Positions 1 to 6,013 of a stretch of 6,526 nucleotides of DNA are shown here, in pieces; the first letter of the stretch is position 1, and every line of letters begins with the position of its first letter. Under the pieces are notes generated by a model. It did not search any database, was not told the DNA's origin, and saw only the letters and a program-made list of their open reading frames with translations. This DNA comes from Treponema sp. (GTDB taxonomy: Bacteria > Spirochaetota > Spirochaetia > Treponematales > Breznakiellaceae). The DNA is taken from NCBI GenBank assembly GCA_009780285.1, contig WRAL01000087.1:1-6526 (forward strand), in the 5' to 3' direction. The translations under genes and the position numbers were made by a program.

Positions 1-1755
1 ACCTTCGAGGCGCGCGGCTACACGGCCTGGGACGTAACCAGCCCGGCCTTCCTTAAATCCGACCCCACCGGCACCACGCTCTGCATCCCCACGGCCTTTA
101 TAAGCTATTACGGCCACGCGCTGGACCAAAAAGTCCCGCTCCTTAAAAGCGTGGAGGCGCTGTCCAGGCAGGCGCTGCGCCTGCTTCGCGCGATGGGGGA
201 TCAAACGAGCAGGCGCGTCGTCCCCTCGCTGGGAACTGAGCAGGAATACTTCCTTATAGACAAGGAATTCTACGACGCGCGCCCGGACATCATGCTTACC
301 GGCCGGACGGTCTTCGGCGCGCTGCCGGCTAAGGGCCAGGAAATGGAGGACCACTATTACGGCGCCATAAAGGAGCGCGTCGCGGCCTTCATGCGCGAGC
401 TTAACGCCGAGCTTTGGAAGGTCGGCATCCCGGCGAAAACCCAGCACAACGAGGTGGCGCCGAACCAGTTCGAGATAGTGCCGGTGTATTCAAGCTGCGC
501 CGAGGCGGCGGACGAAAACCAGTTTATAATGGAAGCGATTCACAGCGTGGCGCGGCGATACGGCATGGAAGGCCTGCTTCACGAAAAGCCCTTCGCCGGC
601 GTGAACGGCTCCGGCAAGCACTGCAACTGGTCCCTGGAAACCGACGCCGGAAGCAAGATCTTCGATCCCGGCGCGGATCCCGGCGCGGACCTGCGCTTCC
701 TCCTTTTTACGGCGGCCGTCGTGGAGGCCATCGATCGCTACGCGCTGTTGCTGCGCTCCTCGGCGGCCTGCGCCGGCAACGAGCACAGGCTCGGCGCAAA
801 CGAGGCGCCGCCGGCGATCATATCGATCTGCTTCGGCGCCCAGCTTACCGAGATTTTCGAGAGCATCGCCAGCGGAAAGGGCTCGGGGAAAAAATCGGCC
901 AAGGAAAGGATAAAGATAGGCGTGTGCAGCCTTCCGGCCTTTTCCAAGGACGTCTCGGACAGAAACCGCACGAGCCCTTTCGCCTTTACCGGGAACAAGT
1001 TCGAGTTCCGCATGCTCGGCGCATCCGAATCCGTCGCGCCCTCTACCACCTACCTCAACGTGGCCGTCGCCCAGGTTCTCAAGGAATTCGCCGAAAAGCT
1101 GGAAAGCTCGGGCGGCGCCGTCCTTGACGAGGCGGTTCGCGCGATAATTCGGGAGTCCTACCTAAAGCACGGCCGCGTCGTGTTCAACGGAAACGGCTAT
1201 ACCGAGGAATGGCTTAGGGAGGCCGAGCGCCGGGGGCTGCCCCACGCGGGAAGCGCCGTGGACGCGCTGGCCGTCCTCGCCCGGGACGACACCGTCGAGC
1301 TTTTCCAGTCCCACGGCATTTTCAGCCGGGAGGAGCTGGAAAGCCGCCACCACATTTACCTGGAAAAATACTCCAAGCAGGTAAACATCGAGGCCGGCGT
1401 TACGATAGAGATGGCGCGCCGGCAGATCTTCCCGGAGGCCAGCGCCTACGCGGCGAGCCTGGCGCGGGACTCCCTGGCCCTGGCCGACATAGGCGCCCAC
1501 TGCGCGCCGCAGAAGGAACGCGCCAGAAAGATTGCCGAGCTTTGCGCCGGCCTTTACGAGGAAAACGCCAAGCTGGAAGCGATCCTAAGCGAGACGCACG
1601 ACATAGAGGACGTCGTCGAGCAGGCGCGCTCCTACTCGGATCGCGCGCTGCCGGCGATGCGGGCCGTGCGCGAGAAGGCCGACGCGCTTGAAAAGCTGGT
1701 GGCCAAGGAAGCCTGGCCCTTCCCAGGCTACGAGGAGCTGTTGTTCAAGCTGTAG
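1..1755 (+). CDS. glnN: Type III glutamine synthetase, 5'-truncated by the window edge
   Basis: ATP-dependent ligation of ammonium to glutamate, giving glutamine; a cytoplasmic enzyme of nitrogen assimilation. The frame is open from base 1, so the gene begins outside the window; the GTG at 151 is an internal codon, because family-typical sequence (GYTAWD, then LCIPTAF) is already readable before it. Of the roughly 700-730 residues usual for GSIII, 584 are visible, so about 120-150 N-terminal residues are missing. Conserved blocks, numbered from the first visible codon, are GTEQEYF (about 78-84), HNEVAPNQFEIVP (149-161), GSGKHCNWS (about 203-211), NEHRLGANEAPPA (260-272) and RNRTSPFAFTGNKFEFR (321-337). 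The block order and the TGNKFEFR signature are typical of GSIII and unlike GSI or GSII. The C-terminal part is helical and charged, ending in a tag stop. The gene is followed by two hairpins. Assignment is by recognised motifs; no alignment was run. Confidence 0.95.
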   Translation, partial: TFEARGYTAWDVTSPAFLKSDPTGTTLCIPTAFISYYGHALDQKVPLLKSVEALSRQALRLLRAMGDQTSRRVVPSLGTEQEYFLIDKEFYDARPDIMLTGRTVFGALPAKGQEMEDHYYGAIKERVAAFMRELNAELWKVGIPAKTQHNEVAPNQFEIVPVYSSCAEAADENQFIMEAIHSVARRYGMEGLLHEKPFAGVNGSGKHCNWSLETDAGSKIFDPGADPGADLRFLLFTAAVVEAIDRYALLLRSSAACAGNEHRLGANEAPPAIISICFGAQLTEIFESIASGKGSGKKSAKERIKIGVCSLPAFSKDVSDRNRTSPFAFTGNKFEFRMLGASESVAPSTTYLNVAVAQVLKEFAEKLESSGGAVLDEAVRAIIRESYLKHGRVVFNGNGYTEEWLREAERRGLPHAGSAVDALAVLARDDTVELFQSHGIFSREELESRHHIYLEKYSKQVNIEAGVTIEMARRQIFPEASAYAASLARDSLALADIGAHCAPQKERARKIAELCAGLYEENAKLEAILSETHDIEDVVEQARSYSDRALPAMRAVREKADALEKLVAKEAWPFPGYEELLFKL

Positions 1756-1759
1756 GCTT

Positions 1760-1791
1760 GGCGGGGCGTTGATCTTTTGGGCCGCCCCGCC
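1760..1791 (+). terminator. GC-rich hairpin just after glnN, possible weak terminator
   Basis: Nine-base arms GGCGGGGCG (1760-1768) and CGCCCCGCC (1783-1791) pair perfectly around a 14-base loop, starting 4 bases after the glutamine synthetase stop codon. No T-run follows (the next bases are gatactgtag), so it is not a textbook intrinsic terminator. It could slow or end transcription, protect the 3' end of the glnN mRNA, or be incidental in GC-rich DNA. Confidence 0.4.
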
Positions 1792-1797
1792 GATACT
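1769..1797 (+). promoter_or_regulatory. Candidate sigma-70-type promoter for the DUF2804 gene
   Basis: TTGATC (1769-1774, 4 of 6 matches to TTGACA) and GATACT (1792-1797, 4 of 6 matches to TATAAT) are separated by exactly 17 bases. The pair lies in the only intergenic space ahead of the DUF2804 gene. Transcription would start near 1804, giving a leader of about 75 bases that contains the hairpin at 1815-1845. The -35 box overlaps the loop of the preceding hairpin. Matches of this quality occur by chance, so this is a weak call. Confidence 0.3.
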
Positions 1798-1814
1798 GTA
1801 GTAATTGGGAGAAC

Positions 1815-1853
1815 GCCGGCCAAGCCATGTTTGGGCTTGGTCGGCTCTTCCTT
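1815..1853 (+). terminator. Strong hairpin with pyrimidine-rich tail between glnN and the DUF2804 gene
   Basis: Arms at 1815-1826 (GCCGGCCAAGCC) and 1834-1845 (GGCTTGGTCGGC) form a 12-bp stem with one G-T pair and a 7-base loop (ATGTTTG). TCTTCCTT follows directly (1846-1853). Stem plus partly T-rich tail is a plausible intrinsic terminator for glnN. If the promoter at 1769-1797 is real, the same hairpin would sit in the leader of the DUF2804 transcript and could act as an attenuator. The tail is interrupted by cytosines, which weakens the call. Confidence 0.5.
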
Positions 1854-1879
1854 GGCGTAAATTGCGCAATGGAAGGGCG

Positions 1880-2929
1880 ATGCAGACAAAGGAAATTCAG
1901 GCGCCGAGGGCCACGCCCATAGAGGACGGCGCGCCTATTGCGGGAACATGGAAAAAGCCTTTCGCGCAGGCGAACCTGCTGGACATCCGCAGGCCCTATT
2001 TCCTTCCGCTTCCGCGCCGGATCAGGGACTCGCGCATAAAAGAATGGGAAGGCTTCGGCGTTCAGGACGACCGGTTCTGCCTTGACGTTTTTTTGGGAAA
2101 CTACAAGGCCTTCCAGGCCGCCGGCGTCCTGCTTTGCGACAAGGAAAGCGGCGAGGCCTACGCTTTTCGGAAGCTGGCCTTTAGGAAAAACTGGCATTTG
2201 CCGCAAACGCTGGAAAACGCCTCGGTGGAATGCCGCGCGCGGGGCTTTTTCTTTAGGGCCCACGCCTGGCTCAAGGCCAATACCGTCAGGCTTGACATAG
2301 ACATCGCGGCAATCAAAGGCCGGCCGGCCTTCACCGCGCACCTTACCTTCGCCATGGGAAGCCGGGACGTTACCCCGGCCTCCTCCTCCCTTTTGTTCGC
2401 CGAAAGGCGCGGCATGCAGGCCTTCAAGGCGCTTGCCCCGGCGCGCGGCGACATCGTGCTGGACGGAAGGCACTCAAGCCTTAACCCGGCGCGCTGCACG
2501 GGCGTCTTTCGCGACTACAAGGGGTTTTTTCCCTACAGGATGAGGCACTCCTCCTGCTGGGCCGCCGGCTTCGACGAGGAAGGAAGGCGCTACGGCTTTC
2601 ACGTCGCGGAAAACCAGGCATTGGACCCCAAAAAGAACAACGAGAACGCGCTCTGGCTGGACGGGCGGCTTAGCCTCCTGCCGCCGGTGCGGATAACGAT
2701 GCCGAACGGGCCTGAGGCCCCCTGGGTCGCGCAGGATATGGAAGGCATGGTTGACCTTACGTTTACTCCAACGCAGGCGAATCGCTTCGGGACGGATCTC
2801 TTCGTGGCCAAGGGTGATTTTTTCGGGCAGATGGGGTACTATAATGGAGCTCTGGTGACGGCCGAAGGAGAAAGGATCCTGGTTCAGAACCAGTGGGGCG
2901 TGGGCGAAAAACTCTATTTACGGATGTAG
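1880..2929 (+). CDS. DUF2804 family protein, function unknown
   Basis: A 349-residue protein with the layout I recognise from the DUF2804 family: a charged N-terminal segment, SRIKEWEGF (51-59, family-typical RIKEW), a central region rich in alternating hydrophobic residues, HSSCWAAG (223-230), ENALWLDGRLSLL (255-267, matching the family's EN-x-x-DG block), FGQMGYYNG (315-323) and a closing WGVGEKLYLRM. No signal peptide or membrane helix is visible, so it is probably cytoplasmic and beta-rich. The biochemical role of the family is not known to me. The ATG at 1880 is preferred: GGAAGGG lies at 1871-1877, although with very short spacing, and a start at the in-frame TTG at 1805 would place a strong hairpin inside the coding region and add residues unlike the family. 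The stop is two bases before the next gene, implying co-transcription. Confidence 0.85.
   Translation: MQTKEIQAPRATPIEDGAPIAGTWKKPFAQANLLDIRRPYFLPLPRRIRDSRIKEWEGFGVQDDRFCLDVFLGNYKAFQAAGVLLCDKESGEAYAFRKLAFRKNWHLPQTLENASVECRARGFFFRAHAWLKANTVRLDIDIAAIKGRPAFTAHLTFAMGSRDVTPASSSLLFAERRGMQAFKALAPARGDIVLDGRHSSLNPARCTGVFRDYKGFFPYRMRHSSCWAAGFDEEGRRYGFHVAENQALDPKKNNENALWLDGRLSLLPPVRITMPNGPEAPWVAQDMEGMVDLTFTPTQANRFGTDLFVAKGDFFGQMGYYNGALVTAEGERILVQNQWGVGEKLYLRM
2840..2845 (+). promoter_or_regulatory. Perfect -10 hexamer inside the 3' end of the DUF2804 gene
   Basis: TATAAT at 2840-2845 exactly matches the sigma-70 -10 consensus, 87 bases ahead of the ATG of the downstream 695-aa gene. A T-run (2818-2822) lies upstream, but the best -35 candidate is poor: GTGATT at 2814-2819 has 3 of 6 matches and a 20-base spacer. 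It could be a secondary promoter for the downstream gene, or simply the codons for Tyr-Tyr-Asn (tac tat aat). Confidence 0.2.
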
Positions 2930-2931
2930 GA

Positions 2932-5019
2932 ATGGCTAAAAAGAACAGGGGCATTTACGAGCCGGGCGAACTTAATCGAGTGCGCGAAAAGTTGGGCGAC
3001 ATTGACGAAGACGAGGCAAAGCGCATGGCGAGGATTCTTGGCGGCGAGGTTGGCACGGAAAAGGCCCTGCCGCCCGCGGCCGCGCATCCCGGTAAAGAGA
3101 AGGCCCGCGAAAAGACGGCCTCCGATGGCGGCTGGCGCAAAAAGCGGCGCGCGGGCAAAACGATCGAGGGCCCGCTGGAGGACGAAAGATTTGGCCGCTC
3201 GAAACGCAAGCCGGATAAGGTCGATCCCCTCGACGATCCGGGAAAAGCGCTTTCCCCTTCGTATTTCGAGCGCCTGAAAATGGATCGCCTCGCCGCCAAC
3301 GGCGAGTTCGACATAAAGACCGGAATGCAGCTCCTATCGTCCTATTTCTCGTTCTTTGGCCGACGCGGCGACTACATAAACCCTAAGTTCACCAGCCGCA
3401 AGATGAACGACTATTACGTGAAGATAAGCGACCTTGTCAGATCGACGAGGATTCTGCTTCCGCGCAACGACGCCAGGCGCAGCGAGCGCCTGAAAAAGGC
3501 GTCGCCCTTTATTTTCAGCATTCTTGACACGATTCGCCAGTGGAACATCGAGCGCATAGGCGGGGAGCTTGCAAAGTTCCAAGCGCGCCCGCGCAACGTG
3601 CAGGCCGCCGAGTACGCGGACACGCTGCGCGCGATCTACAGGCCCATTTTCGTGCTTGAAAAGCTCAACGCGGACACCCACATAAGGGGAGCGTACAGGC
3701 TGCTTTACAGGATGCTTTACCTCGAGCAGTCAAGGGAGCCAAGGGAGAAAGTGCAAGGCCTCGTGCGCAGCGCGCTTTCGGCGTACTATGACATTTTCCG
3801 CGACGTGCATTACAGCCTGTACCCTCTTTTGATGAAGCTGATCTCGGATCGCTTCTTTTCCTACGACAAGCTTTTCGTCGCCCGCCACCGCAGATACATG
3901 GCCTTCATAGACGCCACCGAAATGGATCAGATAAAGCCGATTGACTTCAACATGGATCAGGTGGAGAAGGGAAGCATCGTTTTGCAGGAGGAAATCGCGA
4001 ACGAGGAAGCCGAGGGCGAGGAAATAGACGAGAACGACCCGGAATGGATAGCGCGCAGGGAAAGGGAGGCCGAGATCGAGGCCGAAAAAAAGGCCGTGGA
4101 TCAAAGCCTCAAGGCGCTGGAGTCGCTTTTCCCAAAAGCCGGCTGGGATTCGCTGCGGGAATACCCGGACCTGTACCCCTATTTCGCCAGCGTCTACGGC
4201 CTGCGATCCGGGTACGAGCTTATCGCGCCTAACGATCCGCTTCAGCAGGTGGCGATTCTTATGCACATAGTCGAGGACCTGTGCTCCGGCCTGCGCCACG
4301 CTTCCTTCGGGATGGTGCAGGGCCCGGACGGGAACCAAATCTCCTTAAACGACAGCATCGGAAAAACCGTCCTTAACTGGCGAAGGTTTATCGACGAAAG
4401 CTTTACCAAGGAATATCTGCCGCGCCTTTCGGAATACTGCCGCATGCTGGAGCATTCCTCCGAATCGCGCGCCTCGCCTTACGCCAGGCGCGCCGCCGGC
4501 GATCTGCGCTGGGCCAAGCGCCTGTACTTCCTTCCTTATTTCAAGTTCGATTCCATGGGGCCGCCTCCGTTCCAGAAAGCGGGAATCACGGCCATTTACG
4601 CGGAGATACGCGTCTTTCGCAGGCATCTTTCCCTGCTCGCCGCCAATATCGAAAAGTGGAACCAGCTTGGCGGCGCGGCGTCGAACGCCGAATGCGAGGG
4701 GCTGGACAACCCGCTCGCGCATTATGTTTTCGACATCGCGAATCCGGTTTCAAAGCGGCTTAACATGCTGCTCGCCCCCGGAAAGAGGAGCAATGTTTTC
4801 CTGATCTTTTTCGCGCTTTCGGCGGTAACGCTTTTGGATCACCTGCTTAACAACGAGGCAAGCTGGGCTTACGACAGGGAATCTACGGCCTGCATGTTCC
4901 GCAGCGTCGGCGGCGAGGGCTCGGTTCCCATGTTCGGCGTGAACGAGAAAGTGGACGCGGACAAGATTTTCAAGGATATGATCAAGCAGGCCAAGGGCAA
5001 GCAGGAGGCGAAGGGCTAG
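2932..5019 (+). CDS. Conserved hypothetical 695-aa charged protein (spirochaete-like)
   Basis: I do not recognise a named domain. The start is the ATG at 2932, two bases after the DUF2804 stop; no strong Shine-Dalgarno sequence is seen, so translation may be coupled. Residues 1-105 are very rich in Lys, Arg, Glu and Pro and probably disordered, and carry the short motif ILGGEVGTEK (35-44). Residues 106-340 look largely alpha-helical with many Tyr, Phe, Arg and Leu (for example YRLLYRMLYLEQ at 255-266). Residues 345-390 are a Glu-rich, likely coiled or disordered linker. Residues 395-640 are again helical, ending in a hydrophobic stretch (NVFLIFFALSAVTLLDHLLN, 621-640) that is a borderline membrane helix or a buried core helix. 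The tail is Lys-rich. There is no signal peptide. Its opening resembles conserved Treponema hypothetical proteins from memory, which needs a database search. Codon use matches its neighbours. Confidence 0.85.
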   Translation: MAKKNRGIYEPGELNRVREKLGDIDEDEAKRMARILGGEVGTEKALPPAAAHPGKEKAREKTASDGGWRKKRRAGKTIEGPLEDERFGRSKRKPDKVDPLDDPGKALSPSYFERLKMDRLAANGEFDIKTGMQLLSSYFSFFGRRGDYINPKFTSRKMNDYYVKISDLVRSTRILLPRNDARRSERLKKASPFIFSILDTIRQWNIERIGGELAKFQARPRNVQAAEYADTLRAIYRPIFVLEKLNADTHIRGAYRLLYRMLYLEQSREPREKVQGLVRSALSAYYDIFRDVHYSLYPLLMKLISDRFFSYDKLFVARHRRYMAFIDATEMDQIKPIDFNMDQVEKGSIVLQEEIANEEAEGEEIDENDPEWIARREREAEIEAEKKAVDQSLKALESLFPKAGWDSLREYPDLYPYFASVYGLRSGYELIAPNDPLQQVAILMHIVEDLCSGLRHASFGMVQGPDGNQISLNDSIGKTVLNWRRFIDESFTKEYLPRLSEYCRMLEHSSESRASPYARRAAGDLRWAKRLYFLPYFKFDSMGPPPFQKAGITAIYAEIRVFRRHLSLLAANIEKWNQLGGAASNAECEGLDNPLAHYVFDIANPVSKRLNMLLAPGKRSNVFLIFFALSAVTLLDHLLNNEASWAYDRESTACMFRSVGGEGSVPMFGVNEKVDADKIFKDMIKQAKGKQEAKG

Positions 5020-5037
5020 GCGAGGCGGCGCGCGCCC

Positions 5038-5147
5038 CTAGTGTTCCGGAATATTCGGTTTGCAAAATCGCAACGTTCGGTAATTCCTTGCCGGGCAAGG
5101 AATTACCTCAACCTGCATACCGTCATTTGAATATTCCGGAACACTAG
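5038..5147. mobile_element. MITE-like palindromic element with 19-bp terminal inverted repeats
   Basis: Perfect inverted repeats CTAGTGTTCCGGAATATTC (5038-5056) and GAATATTCCGGAACACTAG (5129-5147) bound a 110-bp sequence clearly poorer in GC than the surrounding genes. Both ends are CTAG, which fits insertion into a CTAG site with duplication of TA; on that reading the element proper is 5041-5144 (104 bp) with 16-bp ends. IS630 (Tc1/mariner superfamily) is known to prefer TA within CTAG. There is no coding capacity, so any transposase would act in trans. A second perfect inverted repeat lies inside, and the sequence between the two repeat pairs is also partly complementary. The element lies between convergent genes, so the RNA from either strand would fold into a long hairpin. 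Alternatives are a plain bidirectional terminator or a non-mobile palindromic repeat; the long exact ends favour a mobile origin. Confidence 0.65.
5079..5107. repeat. Perfect inner inverted repeat at the centre of the palindromic element
   Basis: GGTAATTCCTTGCC (5079-5092) and GGCAAGGAATTACC (5094-5107) are exact reverse complements around a single central base (G5093). As RNA this gives a stem of about 12 bp with a small loop on either strand. No T-run follows in either direction, so termination through it would not be of the classical intrinsic type, or would rely on the whole 110-bp hairpin. Confidence 0.8.
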
Positions 5148-6013
5148 CCTTCGTCCTCGGCCGCTATTTTTATGGGCGCGCCGGCGGACAGAAGGCTTTC
5201 GGCGTTCGCGCCGAGAATCAAATCCCTGTCCTCGCGCTCCAGGCATTTAAGCGCCTCCATGTAGCGCGAGGGGCGCAGCATGGGAAAGTCGCTGCCGAAA
5301 AGCAGCTTGGCCCCAAGCCCCAGGGCGATGGCCGCCGAGTACACCCTTTTATTGTACAAAAGCGGCGCCGCCGCCGTGTCATAGTACACGTCGCGGAACT
5401 TTTCGCGCAGCTCGGGCATGGACTCGTAAAACATAAGCCCGCCGCCAAAATGCGCGAGCACTATGCGCAGGCCCTGGTTGTTCGAAACGAAGCGCTCGAT
5501 TTTTCCCAGATCCGAGGCGGTCTTTCCCGGGTGGCTTTTTCCCACCGGCTCGCTTACGTGAACGATAAGCGGAATGCCCCTTTCCCTGCAGGCGCCGCAG
5601 AGGGAGCGCGTTTCGACCTTGCGTTCCAGGTCGAACTCCTGGCCGACCGGATAAATCTCCCCCACCCCACTAAGGCCGGCGTCGTGGCAGCGCGCGATTT
5701 CCCGCTCGGCCCACTTCGCGCCCGGCGCGACGGCGGCAAAGCCCACAAGCCGGTCCGTAAAACGCCGGGTTTTTTCGATAACGTAGTCGTTGACAAGCTG
5801 GCACAGTGCCTGGTCCTTAAAGCCGAAGCCGAAGATAACCGCCTTGTCGAAGCCCGAAGCGTTTAGCATGGAAATGACTTCCTCGCAGATCGCGAACTTT
5901 CCGCGTCCCCTGCCCCGAAGCTGCGCGTAGTAAGGCTCCCTTTGGGCCACGCGACCCCAGCCCGAATGTATTTCCGGCGGCGCGACGTGCGCGTGAAAGT
6001 CTATTTTCGCCAT
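5144..6013 (-). CDS. Metal-dependent hydrolase, amidohydrolase-2 (ACMSD-like) family
   Basis: A 289-residue cytoplasmic TIM-barrel hydrolase or decarboxylase. Residues that fit metal binding in the amidohydrolase-2 family are all present: the N-terminal HxH in KIDFHAHVAPPEI (His7, His9), His152 in LIVHVSEP, His188 in IVLAHFGG and Asp242 in LLFGSDFPMLRP. GANAESLL (268-275) resembles the family's C-terminal GxNA block. The length is usual for small members (about 260-330 residues). The substrate cannot be read from the sequence. The start is the ATG complementary to 6011-6013: GAGG lies 7 bases upstream (6024-6021) and homology begins immediately; the longer open frame upstream is only the overlap with the preceding gene. 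That gene's TGA overlaps this ATG by one base (TGATG), suggesting translational coupling. The stop TAG lies inside the terminal repeat of the palindromic element. Confidence 0.9.
   Translation of the reverse strand: MAKIDFHAHVAPPEIHSGWGRVAQREPYYAQLRGRGRGKFAICEEVISMLNASGFDKAVIFGFGFKDQALCQLVNDYVIEKTRRFTDRLVGFAAVAPGAKWAEREIARCHDAGLSGVGEIYPVGQEFDLERKVETRSLCGACRERGIPLIVHVSEPVGKSHPGKTASDLGKIERFVSNNQGLRIVLAHFGGGLMFYESMPELREKFRDVYYDTAAAPLLYNKRVYSAAIALGLGAKLLFGSDFPMLRPSRYMEALKCLEREDRDLILGANAESLLSAGAPIKIAAEDEG

Noticed and set aside
151..153. GTG as the start of glutamine synthetase
   Set aside because: The frame is open to base 1 and the 50 codons before the GTG encode GSIII-typical sequence, so the true start is outside the window.
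1745..2473. 242-aa minus-strand open frame
   Set aside because: It overlaps the end of glnN and more than half of the DUF2804 gene in antisense; the composition is an Arg/Pro/Gly shadow with no recognisable motif.
3730..4338. 202-aa minus-strand open frame
   Set aside because: It is antisense within the 695-aa gene, with no ribosome binding site or family resemblance seen; judged a shadow.
5027..5036. GGCGCGCGCC palindrome after the 695-aa gene
   Set aside because: A 10-base self-complementary GC run without a loop; common by chance at this GC content, and not part of the inverted-repeat element.
5450..5866. 138-aa plus-strand open frame
   Set aside because: It lies antisense and fully inside the metal-dependent hydrolase gene, whose metal-ligand motifs are clear; high GC makes shadow frames common.
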